In this document: one piece after another, positions 1 to 7,163 of the stretch
Layout: the number at the start of each line of letters is the position of its first letter
How positions within the stretch are numbered: the stretch's first letter is position 1
Assembly: GCA_002378125.1 (NCBI GenBank)
Contig: DFRF01000220.1
Span: forward strand, 1 to 17,729
Direction: 5' to 3'
From: Rhodospirillaceae bacterium UBA3470
Lineage (GTDB): Bacteria > Pseudomonadota > Alphaproteobacteria > Rhodospirillales > Casp-alpha2
Length of the DNA stretch: 17,729 bases
Notes under the pieces: generated by a model
Databases searched by the model: none
What the model was told of the DNA's origin: nothing
The model's input: only the letters and a program-made list of their open reading frames with translations
Translations under genes and position numbers: made by a program

Positions 1-1043
1 CTCCGTATGGGAAAATTCCGCAGTACGGCCGCAGTGGGACGCCGACCCAATTTGCTTTCGAAGAAGCGATAAGCACTCTCCATGGCGGCAATTATACTGT
101 TGCCTATCCGTCGGGCCTGGCGGCCCTCGCCGGCGCGGCCTTATCCTTTTTGGAGAGCGGTGACCACGTACTGATGTCTGATAGCGTCTATGGGCCAAGC
201 CGGGTGCGTGTTTCTGGGACCATGTTGGCCCGCGCCGGCATCGAGACTTCCTTTTATGACCCCGCGATCGGGGAGAGTATCGGGGATCTAATTCGCCCTA
301 ATACCAAAGTTATTTTTATGGAATCACCAGGATCCCTCAGCTTTGAGATGATGGATATTCCAGCGATTACCGCGGTTGCTAAGGAAAACAAAATTGTGAC
401 CATGGTCGATAACACTTGGTCGTCGCCCTATTTCTGTCAACCCATCTCGTTGGGCGTAGACGTGGTTTGCGAAGCCAGCACTAAATATGTAGTTGGTCAT
501 TCCGACGTGATGATGGGTACTGTAACCGTCAGCAACGAGCAACAATTTCGGCAATTAAAGGGGGTTGCCAACTCACTTGGTTATCATGCGGCGCCTGACG
601 ACTGTTATCTAGCTCTTCGAGGCCTTAGGACCCTCGCCGTGCGGTTACCTAGACATCAAGAGAACGCGTTGAAAGTAGCAACTTGGCTGCAAGGCCATAG
701 AGAGATTGCGGAAGTTCTCTACCCAGCGCTCCCCGACCATCCAGGGCATGAGATTTGGAAGCGTGACCATTCGGGCGCGTCAGGCCTTTTCAGCGTAGTC
801 ATGGCGAGAGGCGACTGGACCGCCGGTGCTGCGATGATCGACGGTCTTGAGCGGTTTGGTCTCGGAGCAAGTTGGGGCGGCTACGAGAGCCTTGTTTTGC
901 CGGCCCATCCGGAAAAGGTTCGCACTGCCAGCCCTTGGCCACACAAACATCCGGCGATACGCCTTCATATCGGCTTGGAAGACACAGATGATTTGATTGA
1001 AGACCTTGAGGCCGGCCTAGCCCGGTACGCGTCCGCCTGTTGA
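1..1043 (+). CDS. metC: Cystathionine beta-lyase (PLP-dependent), 3' part; start lies before the window
   Basis: A PLP-dependent lyase of the Cys/Met metabolism family, which cleaves cystathionine to homocysteine, pyruvate and ammonia in methionine synthesis. The reading frame is open from base 3 to the TGA at 1041-1043, so the gene is cut by the left edge and the first methionine-like codon at 150 is not its start. The opening residues contain the family motif QYGRSGTPT, typical of MetC. The PLP aspartate sits in VDNTW (codon at 408) and the Schiff-base lysine in STKYVVGHSD (codon 483-485). YGRxGTPT and the STKY loop favour cystathionine beta-lyase over cystathionine gamma-synthase or methionine gamma-lyase, but these relatives are hard to separate by eye. 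The C-terminus (GLEDTDDLIEDLEAGL) is the normal family ending, so the gene is intact here. It reads into hisI with only 27 bases between stop and the likely next start. Confidence 0.9.
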   Translation, partial: PYGKIPQYGRSGTPTQFAFEEAISTLHGGNYTVAYPSGLAALAGAALSFLESGDHVLMSDSVYGPSRVRVSGTMLARAGIETSFYDPAIGESIGDLIRPNTKVIFMESPGSLSFEMMDIPAITAVAKENKIVTMVDNTWSSPYFCQPISLGVDVVCEASTKYVVGHSDVMMGTVTVSNEQQFRQLKGVANSLGYHAAPDDCYLALRGLRTLAVRLPRHQENALKVATWLQGHREIAEVLYPALPDHPGHEIWKRDHSGASGLFSVVMARGDWTAGAAMIDGLERFGLGASWGGYESLVLPAHPEKVRTASPWPHKHPAIRLHIGLEDTDDLIEDLEAGLARYASAC

Positions 1044-1070
1044 ATGCACGAACGAACCTTGGAGACGATC

Positions 1071-1478
1071 ATGTCTAAGACTTTTTCCGACGCCACTATT
1101 GCCGAAGTGGCAAATGCTCTTAAATACAATGACGACGGCATCGTTCCTGCCATTGCCCAACAGCACGACACGGGCGAAATCCTGATGATGGCCTGGATGA
1201 ACAAAGATTCGGTGGCCGAGACATTGCGTACCGGTAGGGTTTGCTATTGGTCGCGGTCGCGTAAGAAGCTGTGGCGTAAGGGGGAGAGTTCTGGTCAGGT
1301 TCAGACGCTAAAGGATTTCCGCTGGGACTGTGACGCAGATACCGTGCTGATGCAGGTGCACCAGGAAGGCGTAGCTTGCCACACAGGACGACGCAACTGC
1401 TTCTATCTCGCGGTTCGCGACAATGCCGTCGTGGAAATCGCCGACGTGGAAATCAATCCGGATGAATTGTACGGCTAG
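1071..1478 (+). CDS. hisI: Phosphoribosyl-AMP cyclohydrolase
   Basis: HisI opens the adenine ring of phosphoribosyl-AMP, the third step of histidine synthesis, in the cytoplasm. The 135-residue protein carries the full signature: AWMNKDSV (residues 41-48), the arginine-rich CYWSRSRKKLWRKGE segment (58-72), the Mg-binding DCDAD (86-90) and Zn-binding Cys87, Cys103 and Cys110 in HQEGVACHTGRRNC. It is the monofunctional form; there is no HisE pyrophosphohydrolase domain attached. An in-frame ATG at 1044 directly abuts the metC stop, but the ATG at 1071 has GGAG six bases ahead and gives the usual family N-terminus, so I chose 1071. It lies apart from any other his gene in this window and is probably co-transcribed with metC. 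Confidence 0.95.
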   Translation: MSKTFSDATIAEVANALKYNDDGIVPAIAQQHDTGEILMMAWMNKDSVAETLRTGRVCYWSRSRKKLWRKGESSGQVQTLKDFRWDCDADTVLMQVHQEGVACHTGRRNCFYLAVRDNAVVEIADVEINPDELYG

Positions 1479-1532
1479 ACCTATTCTGACAAGCTGCCCG
1501 TGTAACTTTTAATTGGGGAGCGACGCCGCCGA

Positions 1533-2309
1533 ATGGTTCTGCGCCGCCACTATATTTACATTGGGGTTTTAACCTGCTTGGTGAGCCTCTCCGTACGGGC
1601 TGAGCCGCGACCGGTCACCGTGTTCGCCGCCTCAAGCCTGACAACAGTGATGGGGGAAATTGCAGAGGTAGCGAAACGTGCGGGGTTACCTGCGTGCCGG
1701 TGTGTTTTTGCCGCCAGTTCGGTTCTAGCTCGGCAGATTGTCGATGGCGCTCCAAGCGACATATTCATATCCGCCAATCGTCAATGGGTTGACTACGCCG
1801 TTGAGGCTGGCGCTATGGATGCCCAGACCCGCCAGGTCATTGTCCATAACCGGCTCATCTTAGTGTCGCCAGCCGACGCGCCTTTGTCCTTGTTGCCCGG
1901 CCGTTGGGAGGCAATGCCCAAGTTGCTTGAAGGGGAATGGCTGGCGATGGCGGACCCGAACCACGTTCCCGCGGGAATTTATGGTGCGACCGCGTTAAAG
2001 GCCTTGGGTGTGTGGCACGCCATGACCGGAAAGATTGCTCGCACCGCCAATGTGCGAGCCGCGTTGGCATTGGTCGCCCGCGGCGAGGCTCGGGCTGGCA
2101 TTGTCTACGGTTCGGATCTTGGTGTAACGGACCAGGTGTGGCGGGTCGCAACGTTTCCCGAATACACCCACCCGCCCATCGAATATACGGCAGTGGTTAG
2201 CACGCGCGCCGATCACGATGCTGTGGAGGCTTATTACGCGTTTCTGATGTCGGCTGATGCGCAAGCCCGGTTCGCGGCGAATGGTTTCCTGCCGACGAGC
2301 GGGTCGTAA
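1533..2309 (+). CDS. modA: Molybdate ABC transporter, periplasmic binding protein
   Basis: ModA captures molybdate (or tungstate) in the periplasm and delivers it to ModBC. The 258-residue product begins with a Sec signal peptide: Arg4-Arg5, a hydrophobic stretch to about residue 20, and a likely cut after Ala23 (VRA|EP). The mature protein starts with TVFAASSL, the conserved oxyanion-binding opening, followed by FAASSVLARQI and the GAPSDIFISAN segment. The later VPAGIYG and AGIVYGSD motifs are also typical ligand-contact regions of ModA. A GGGGAG lies upstream of the ATG at a rather long distance (about 12 bases). modB follows after 15 bases, so this is the first gene of modABC. No clear ModE box is visible in the 54 bases between hisI and modA. 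Confidence 0.93.
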   Translation: MVLRRHYIYIGVLTCLVSLSVRAEPRPVTVFAASSLTTVMGEIAEVAKRAGLPACRCVFAASSVLARQIVDGAPSDIFISANRQWVDYAVEAGAMDAQTRQVIVHNRLILVSPADAPLSLLPGRWEAMPKLLEGEWLAMADPNHVPAGIYGATALKALGVWHAMTGKIARTANVRAALALVARGEARAGIVYGSDLGVTDQVWRVATFPEYTHPPIEYTAVVSTRADHDAVEAYYAFLMSADAQARFAANGFLPTSGS

Positions 2310-2324
2310 AGAGAGGCGCGCTCC

Positions 2325-3002
2325 ATGGCATTGAGTTCACTCGAAATGGAAGCGCTGCAGCTCAGTCTTCAGGTCGCTCTTTTGGCCATTGGCGTCAGCC
2401 TCCCGATCGGTATTGCCATGGCCTGGGTATTGGTAAGAAAAACGTTTCCGGGTCGAATTCTTCTGGATAGCATTGTCCATCTGCCGTTGATCGTTCCTCC
2501 AGTGGTTGTCGGCTATCTATTGTTGGTGATCATGGGGCGGCGGGGTTTGATTGGAGCGTGGCTTTGGGAAACGTTTCAGATCAGCATCGCATTTAGTTGG
2601 CAGGGGGCGGCCGCGGCGGCAGGTGTCATGGCCTTTCCTTTATTGGTCCGGTCCATTCGCCAGGAATTGGAAGCCGTAGATCGAAAATTGGAACAAGCAG
2701 CCTGCACTCTGGGTGCGCGCCCCTTTGTGGTGTTCGTCACCGTGACCTTACCCTTGATAGTGCCGGGAATTTTAACCGGCACCATCCTGGCCTTTGCACG
2801 TTGCCTGGGTGAGTTCGGCGCGACCATCACCTTCGTCTCGAATATTCCAGGCGAGACCCGGACCCTGCCCCTGGCGCTCTATACGGCCGTGCAATCACCT
2901 GGCGGCGAAGGCGCTGCGTTACGCCTTATGATGATTTCCTTGGCACTGGCGTTAGGGGCCTTGATAACCTCCGAATACCTGACACGAAGGACACGGAAGT
3001 GA
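2325..3002 (+). CDS. modB: Molybdate ABC transporter, membrane permease
   Basis: ModB forms the inner-membrane channel of the molybdate importer. The 225-residue protein has about five hydrophobic spans and the EAA loop that docks on the ATPase at about residues 123-148 (EQAACTLGA, then VTLPLIVPGIL). FARCLGEFGAT just after it (157-166) is highly characteristic of ModB. The ATG at 2325 has AGAGAGG eight bases upstream. The stop codon overlaps the GTG start of modC by four bases (GTGA at 2999-3002), which points to coupled translation. Confidence 0.93.
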   Translation: MALSSLEMEALQLSLQVALLAIGVSLPIGIAMAWVLVRKTFPGRILLDSIVHLPLIVPPVVVGYLLLVIMGRRGLIGAWLWETFQISIAFSWQGAAAAAGVMAFPLLVRSIRQELEAVDRKLEQAACTLGARPFVVFVTVTLPLIVPGILTGTILAFARCLGEFGATITFVSNIPGETRTLPLALYTAVQSPGGEGAALRLMMISLALALGALITSEYLTRRTRK

Positions 3003-4123
3003 GCACGTCACCTACCCTTCATGTCGCCGTCAAGCATCAAGTGGGGAGCTTCAAGCTGCAGGCTGAATTCTTGGCCGCCCCCGGATTGACTGCGTTCTTC
3101 GGACGATCTGGATCGGGAAAGACGACGCTGGTCAATCTAATTGCTGGCTTGGCAACGCCGGGGGCCGGTCGAATCGAAGTTGGTGACGACGTCCTTTTCG
3201 ATTCCGATAAGCGGATAAACGTGTCCCCGGAACGCCGTCGCGTCGGATACGTCTTCCAGGAGGACCGACTTTTTCCCCATATGACGGTGCGCGGTAACCT
3301 CACTTACGGGCAACGGTTTCGCAATAAAGCGACAAGACGCTATTACTTGGAGGATGTCACGGATCTCTTGGATATTGACACCCTGCTCGACCGCCGACCG
3401 GCGGGCCTCTCTGGCGGCGAACGGCAACGCGTTGCCATCGGCCGCGCGTTACTGAGCTCTCCCGACATTCTGTTGATGGATGAGCCGTTGGCCTCCCTCG
3501 ACAGCGCGAGAAAGAGCCAAATCCTGCCATTTATCGAGCGGCTTCGCGATGATGTCGGGATCCCCATCGTATATGTCAGCCACGCGATCGACGAAGTGGT
3601 GCGCTTGGCCGACACCATGGTGATCATGGATAACGGGTCGACCGTCGCCGTCGGTCCAGTCGAAGACATCATGAGCCGCCTCGACCTCCGTCCGTTGACT
3701 GGACGTTATGAGGCGGGCGCTGTTTTCCCCGTCACTGTTGCAGGGCACGACAAGACGTACGGTTTGACCGAGCTCGCGTTTCCAGGGGGACGGTTGTGGG
3801 TGCCGGCCCTAGATCAGGACCTGGGTTACAAAATGCGCATGCGTATCCGTGCGCGGGATGTGTCGCTAAGTCTTGGCAAACCAGTGGATTCCAGTTTTCT
3901 AAATATTGTTGAGGGGAACGTGGTAGAAATCAGGCCAGAGGCTGGCCCACAAACGGACATCCTCCTGGACGTGGGCACACCGTTGATCGCCAGAGTAACG
4001 CAGAAATCGGTTGCTGCTATGCGTTTGCAGCCAGGCACCAAGGTTTTCGCCTTGATCAAGGCAGCTGCGATCGATCGCCATGCCATGGGTTTTGGTGGGA
4101 CCCGGCAGCGCCAGAAATACTAA
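2999..4123 (+). CDS. modC: Molybdate ABC transporter, ATP-binding protein with C-terminal TOBE/Mop-type domain
   Basis: ModC powers molybdate import on the cytoplasmic face. Within 374 residues the ABC landmarks are in order: Walker A GRSGSGKT (35-42), Q-loop Gln87 (VFQEDRLFPH), signature LSGGERQ (137-143), Walker B ILLMDEP with catalytic Glu162, and switch His195 (YVSHAIDEV). After about residue 230 comes a regulatory region ending in a molybdate-binding TOBE-like domain (about 285-360, with NIVEGNVVEI and PGTKVFALIKAAAI), which distinguishes ModC from other ABC ATPases. It starts at GTG inside the modB stop. It completes a compact modABC operon; no modE or modD is seen. The product would supply molybdenum cofactor enzymes, none of which is encoded in this window. 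Confidence 0.94.
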   Translation: MSTSPTLHVAVKHQVGSFKLQAEFLAAPGLTAFFGRSGSGKTTLVNLIAGLATPGAGRIEVGDDVLFDSDKRINVSPERRRVGYVFQEDRLFPHMTVRGNLTYGQRFRNKATRRYYLEDVTDLLDIDTLLDRRPAGLSGGERQRVAIGRALLSSPDILLMDEPLASLDSARKSQILPFIERLRDDVGIPIVYVSHAIDEVVRLADTMVIMDNGSTVAVGPVEDIMSRLDLRPLTGRYEAGAVFPVTVAGHDKTYGLTELAFPGGRLWVPALDQDLGYKMRMRIRARDVSLSLGKPVDSSFLNIVEGNVVEIRPEAGPQTDILLDVGTPLIARVTQKSVAAMRLQPGTKVFALIKAAAIDRHAMGFGGTRQRQKY

Positions 4124-4181
4124 AGAGATATTCTGCTCCCAATCGGCAGATTTATATCCAAAAGAAACACAAAAAATACGT

Positions 4182-4208
4182 ATCGTTATATTTATTCGAA
4201 AAATTACG
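4182..4208. promoter_or_regulatory. Imperfect Mo-box-like dyad between modC and the TerC-family gene
   Basis: The left half ATCGTTATATT (4182-4192) fits the published ModE half-site pattern ATCGNTATATA at 10 of 11 positions. The right half AAATTACG (4201-4208) is only a partial mirror of CGTTATAT (6 of 8), and the spacing is about one base off the usual value. It lies downstream of modC, so if real it would act on the 4289 gene. This could easily be a chance match in AT-rich spacer. Confidence 0.18.
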
Positions 4209-4288
4209 AGACTGTGTCATCATGCGACAAACCTTCAGGCAGGCTATCCTCATCGGGATGACGAGATCGTTGGGGAGTGGGAACTTCA

Positions 4289-5338
4289 ATGCCAACAATT
4301 AAATATCTGCTCTGGCCGATCATAGTGACAATTGCCGGTCTGGCTGGATGCTTCTGGTTTGGTTGGACCTACACGGGTAACATTGTTGGGGCGCTCTCTT
4401 ATTTGTTCATCGGCGGCGTTCTCTCTGTCTTGGAAATTTCCCTTTCCTTTGACAATGCCATCATTAATGCCAACAAACTCCAGTACATGACCGAGGTTTG
4501 GCGGCGTCGGTTTTTGACTTGGGGGATTTTGATAGCCGTCTTCGGCATGAGGATCATTTTCCCTTTGGCCATTGTGGCAGTAGCAGCGCAGATTTCTCCT
4601 TGGGCCGCTGTCGAATTAGCCATTGCGGAGCCCACTGAATATGAGCGCATCATTGGCGACGCGCACCTTTCCATCTCAGCCTTCGGTGGCACCTTCTTGA
4701 TGATGGTGGGTCTGAGCTACTTTGTGGATGCGGAAAAGGACGTTCACTGGGTCCATGCCATTGAGACTTTCCTACAAAAGGTTGCGTCCATTCGTGGTCT
4801 CGAGATTGCGTTTGTCCTGATCGTCATCGTGGGCTTTGCCTCGGTGCTGTCGGATGCTTTAGCGTTGACCTTCCTCATGTCCGCCTTGTTTGGCCTGTTG
4901 ACTTTCCTGGGCGTCGATCTACTGGGGGACCTCCTTGACGCCGAAGATGAGACCGTAGGTACGGCGGCGCGAGGTGGCCTTGGCGCTTTCCTCTACCTGG
5001 AGGTCCTGGATGCTAGTTTCTCATTCGATGGCGTAATTGGTGCTTTTGCGCTGACCACCAATCTCTTCCTGATTGCCATTGGTCTTGGCGTCGGCGCCAT
5101 GTACGTGCGGGCCATGACTATCATGTTGGTCGAGAAAGGGACATTGGCGCAATTCCGCTTCCTCGAGCACGGCGCATTCTATTCGATCCTGATCCTGTCG
5201 GTAATCATGTTCATGCAGTCGCTGACCCACGTACCAGAGGTTATCACGGGTTTGATGAGCGCCGGACTGATCGGCATGGCGTTGTGGTCATCTGTTCTTT
5301 ACAACCGCAAACACATCGAAAGCCCATCGACCGAATAG
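4289..5338 (+). CDS. TerC/YkoY-family membrane protein (DUF475 type), putative metal-ion exporter
   Basis: An integral membrane protein of 349 residues with about nine hydrophobic segments. It has the paired acidic membrane motifs of the TerC superfamily: EISLSFDNAI (Glu49, Asp55) in the second span and EVLDASFSFDGVIG (Glu238, Asp241, Asp247) in the second half. Related TerC/Alx/YkoY proteins export Mn2+ or load exported enzymes with metal; the DUF475 branch is less studied, so the ion is not known here. A GTG at 4277 is in frame, but the TGGGGAG at 4271-4277 serves better as ribosome site for the ATG at 4289 (11-base gap, somewhat long). It follows modC by 165 bases and converges with the 2OG oxygenase gene 31 bases downstream. 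I saw no manganese (yybP-ykoY) riboswitch ahead of it. Confidence 0.85.
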   Translation: MPTIKYLLWPIIVTIAGLAGCFWFGWTYTGNIVGALSYLFIGGVLSVLEISLSFDNAIINANKLQYMTEVWRRRFLTWGILIAVFGMRIIFPLAIVAVAAQISPWAAVELAIAEPTEYERIIGDAHLSISAFGGTFLMMVGLSYFVDAEKDVHWVHAIETFLQKVASIRGLEIAFVLIVIVGFASVLSDALALTFLMSALFGLLTFLGVDLLGDLLDAEDETVGTAARGGLGAFLYLEVLDASFSFDGVIGAFALTTNLFLIAIGLGVGAMYVRAMTIMLVEKGTLAQFRFLEHGAFYSILILSVIMFMQSLTHVPEVITGLMSAGLIGMALWSSVLYNRKHIESPSTE

Positions 5339-5344
5339 GATTGT

Positions 5345-5359
5345 ACCGACGACATCGGT
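5345..5359. terminator. Short hairpin between convergent genes, possible weak bidirectional terminator
   Basis: ACCGA (5345-5349) and TCGGT (5355-5359) form a 5-bp stem with a 5-base loop in the 31-base gap between two convergent genes. There is no T-run on either side, so this is not a standard intrinsic terminator. Confidence 0.2.
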
Positions 5360-5369
5360 TGTCATGGCG

Positions 5370-6005
5370 TCATTCCTGTGACGGTAGATAGTGTTCGGCC
5401 CATTTCAGAATGATGTTGAAGCTGACGGAGATGCGGGTCTCCTTCGATAGGTTTGGATGAACGAAATGGTTCAGGAACGCCGGCCATAGCATCAGCAACC
5501 CAGGCTCCGGTAGGATGGTGAACTCTGGGTCTACGTAGGGATCGTTGCGAATAGATCCCATATTGATGCCTGGACGCGGGTCGTAAAAGGTGATCCGGTT
5601 TGGACGTAGGTCTTTGCGCCCCCCGGCTTCCGCGTCTCCTGGTATCTTCACATAGTAGGTCCCAGACAGATAGCAGTGCGGGTGGTTGTGAAGGTCATGA
5701 TAATCGCCCATCCGGTTGACGTTGGCCCAGGCGTGGATCTGCCAATCCACGGGGTAGTCGATACCTATGGACTGCAGGTAGTAAATGACCGAATTATTGA
5801 CCTCGCCCCGCAGCCAGTTGGCGCCTGGATGGTCCAGGTTGAGAAGATTGTTGTCTCGATAGTCGGTGGTCAGGTTGCGGTTGGTCTTTTCCATTTCGCG
5901 GATGAGCTTGAGGAGTTCTCGGTTTGTGGCCTCAAAGTCCGGCAGGTTCCGTCGCAGCATCCTGGTCGGCCAAAGATCGACAATGCCGTCTTTCGTATCG
6001 TTCAT
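5370..6005 (-). CDS. Putative 2OG-Fe(II) oxygenase (TIGR02466 / 2OG-FeII_Oxy_5-like)
   Basis: A 211-residue protein resembling the small cytoplasmic 2-oxoglutarate/Fe(II) oxygenases whose substrates are mostly unknown. The pattern is LHNHPHCYLSGTYYVK (His106, His108, His110; residues 105-120), YDPRPG (141-146), LMLWPAFLNHFVHPN (171-185, His180) and ETRISVSFN with Arg191, the usual salt-bridge partner of 2OG. The normal HxD of the superfamily reads HNH here, so the exact Fe ligands are unsure. The ORF could extend upstream to 6152, but that would overlap the neighbouring gene; MNDTKDGIVDLWPT is a convincing family N-terminus, so ATG at 6005 is chosen. No Shine-Dalgarno sequence is visible, and the start lies 19 bases after the stop of the small exported protein gene, suggesting coupled translation as last gene of a - strand operon. 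Confidence 0.75.
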   Translation of the reverse strand: MNDTKDGIVDLWPTRMLRRNLPDFEATNRELLKLIREMEKTNRNLTTDYRDNNLLNLDHPGANWLRGEVNNSVIYYLQSIGIDYPVDWQIHAWANVNRMGDYHDLHNHPHCYLSGTYYVKIPGDAEAGGRKDLRPNRITFYDPRPGINMGSIRNDPYVDPEFTILPEPGLLMLWPAFLNHFVHPNLSKETRISVSFNIILKWAEHYLPSQE

Positions 6006-6024
6006 GGGAGGATGGGACCCAGCC

Positions 6025-6393
6025 CTACCGCGGCCCGGGATTGCGCGCTTTGTAGACCTTGCAGTTGGAATAGCCTTGATTGAAGAAATGATAGGTCGTC
6101 TTGGGTTGTGCCAAGCCACTGGGGTCGACGAGGTTCCAACCGGTCTTTGCAATTCCCGTTTGCGCGCGGCCCTGCCCTCCGATGAAACCGATCGTCAGCA
6201 GTTTCAGTTTGCGTTGACCAAATTCGCCCTTGCGACAGGCTTTTGAGAGCACGGGGTCCAATTGACCGACGCGCCAATAGGCTTGCTGGCTGGTGGCGTA
6301 TTGGCGTTTGGTCCGGTTGGCAGAGGCATCGGGAGCCAGAGCCAGACCGGTCAATATTACCGCCATCAATCCGAGGACTAGACACCGGATCAT
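6025..6393 (-). CDS. Small exported protein of unknown function (122 aa)
   Basis: I do not recognise this family. Residues 1-25 form a clear Sec signal peptide (Arg3, then a hydrophobic core LVLGLMAVILTGLALA, likely cut at DASA|NR). The mature part of about 97 residues is basic and contains two cysteines, Cys53 and Cys111, that could form a disulfide in the periplasm. It has aromatic-rich stretches (QQAYWRVGQ; KTTYHFFNQGYSNCKVYKA) and no transmembrane span after the signal peptide. Its ATG overlaps the stop of the preceding 54-residue gene as ATGA (6393-6390), so the two are translationally coupled. The same frame runs upstream to 6498, but that extension is hydrophilic and would hide the signal peptide. 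It sits between another tiny exported protein and a 2OG oxygenase. Confidence 0.7.
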   Translation of the reverse strand: MIRCLVLGLMAVILTGLALAPDASANRTKRQYATSQQAYWRVGQLDPVLSKACRKGEFGQRKLKLLTIGFIGGQGRAQTGIAKTGWNLVDPSGLAQPKTTYHFFNQGYSNCKVYKARNPGPR

Positions 6394-6554
6394 AGGCAAT
6401 TTACCAGGAAAGTCGCCTTGTCGAAGAAGTGGGTGATATAGGCACTGTGGAAGGTGTCGGAGACGGCGCGGCCGAATGCCAACACCTCTGCAGGCCATGT
6501 AACGGTCACAGCGGAGGCCAAGGCTCCAACGGCGATAGCGACGTAAAACTTCAT
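6390..6554 (-). CDS. Very small exported or membrane-anchored protein (54 aa)
   Basis: A 54-codon gene read directly from the - strand: ATG at 6554-6552, stop TGA at 6392-6390. The first 26 residues (MKFYVAIAVGALASAVTVTW, then PAEVLA) are a Lys-led hydrophobic segment ending in a plausible signal-peptidase site (VLA|FG). The mature part would be only 28 residues, with AYITHFFDKATF and a lone cysteine next to the C-terminus (NCL). The case for a real gene rests on the ATGA overlap with the next gene, the signal peptide in both products, and the lack of any competing frame. There is no good Shine-Dalgarno sequence; a 21-bp AT-rich palindrome abuts the start codon. Function unknown; if not exported it would be a single-span membrane peptide. 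Confidence 0.6.
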   Translation of the reverse strand: MKFYVAIAVGALASAVTVTWPAEVLAFGRAVSDTFHSAYITHFFDKATFLVNCL

Positions 6555-6575
6555 ATCTTAAATATATATTAAGAT
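6555..6575 (-). promoter_or_regulatory. 21-bp AT-rich palindrome touching the start codon of the 54-aa gene
   Basis: Perfect 7-bp arms ATCTTAA (6555-6561) and TTAAGAT (6569-6575) flank ATATATA. On the - strand it contains a -10-like TATATT about 7 bases before the ATG, while the -35 region is weak (TTTCCT). Since no ribosome site is visible, this could be a promoter-operator giving a leaderless transcript. A chance AT-rich palindrome remains possible. Confidence 0.4.
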
Positions 6576-6596
6576 TAAGTCGGAGGAAAGAGCCCC

Positions 6597-7103
6597 TTAT
6601 TCCACTGGCGTGATCGCCTTCCGATTAGACCAACTCGTCAGGGTGTCACGGCCCTTCGCCTGGGTTCCCGCCTTGTCTTCAGGTTTGTTGTCACCGACGG
6701 GCGCCGACAGTTCAACCACGTATCCGTTGGGATCACGGAAGTAGATGGAATGGATGAAGCCATGGTCAACCGGGCCTCGAACATGCCGACCTTCGGCCGT
6801 CCCTTTGGCATGCATGGCGTGCAAGTGGTCCTTGTCGACCTTAAGGGCGATGTGAAGGTCGAAATCGCGCTGCTCCTTGAAATCGAACGGCGTATTAGGG
6901 TCGTCAAAGAAGGCCATGAATGATGCATCGGCCATTTCGAAAAAGACATGAAGCACGTTGGTATTGCGACCCGTCTGCGTAGTTGTAATTTCGAATGCAT
7001 CGGCCAGGGGCAGGCCGAGAAAATCTTCATAAAACTGTCGGGTTTCCTCGGCATCGCGGCATCGGTAGGCGCTGTGGTGCAGTCCCTTGATAGCGATCGT
7101 CAC
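6597..7103 (-). CDS. VOC-superfamily metalloprotein (glyoxalase / extradiol dioxygenase fold)
   Basis: A 168-residue vicinal-oxygen-chelate protein. Its two beta-alpha-beta-beta-beta halves are visible: GLHHSAYRCRDAEETRQFYEDFLGL (summarised: His9/His10 to Leu31) and DLHIALKVD...SIYFRDPNGYVVEL. The usual metal ligands are present as His9 or His10, His84 and Glu131, with the canonical DPNGYVVEL closing motif. Such proteins act as glyoxalases, ring-cleavage dioxygenases or isomerases; which one cannot be told by eye. The last 30 residues are a charged tail outside the fold. The GTG at 7103 is chosen because AAGGAG lies six bases upstream and translation then begins right at the domain; the frame itself runs on to 7178. 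The gene is divergent from the tphA2-like gene with an 84-base gap containing a large dyad, so a role in the same aromatic pathway is a reasonable inference. Confidence 0.82.
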   Translation of the reverse strand: MTIAIKGLHHSAYRCRDAEETRQFYEDFLGLPLADAFEITTTQTGRNTNVLHVFFEMADASFMAFFDDPNTPFDFKEQRDFDLHIALKVDKDHLHAMHAKGTAEGRHVRGPVDHGFIHSIYFRDPNGYVVELSAPVGDNKPEDKAGTQAKGRDTLTSWSNRKAITPVE

Positions 7104-7141
7104 GGCGTTCTCCTTGAACCATGGAGGCGTTGGACAGCATA

Positions 7142-7163
7142 CGAATTCCAAATTTGGCATTCG
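7142..7163. promoter_or_regulatory. 22-bp near-perfect dyad in the VOC/tphA2 divergent gap; candidate operator
   Basis: The core CCAAATTTGG (7148-7157) is a perfect 10-bp palindrome. Its flanks CGAAT (7142-7146) and ATTCG (7159-7163) are also mirror images, so 20 of 22 bases are symmetric, with one mismatched pair (7147/7158). It lies 39-60 bases upstream of the VOC start and 25-46 bases upstream of the tphA2-like ATG. The place and form suit a dimeric regulator of a divergent catabolic pair, for example IclR-type (known tph operons use the IclR-type TphR). The regulator gene is not in this window. Confidence 0.5.

Noticed and set aside
4124..4288. Manganese (yybP-ykoY) riboswitch ahead of the TerC-family gene
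   Set aside because: This class often precedes TerC/YkoY genes, but its conserved GGGGAGUA-type core and paired partner are not visible in the 165-base gap. The GGGGAG near 4272 serves as a ribosome site instead.
4080..4325. Open frame of 81 codons spanning the modC end and the following spacer
   Set aside because: It overlaps both neighbours, has no ribosome site and its product has no recognisable features.
5676..6246. Two overlapping + strand open frames opposite the 2OG oxygenase and the small exported protein
   Set aside because: They are antisense to frames with clear family motifs or a signal peptide, so they are shadows.
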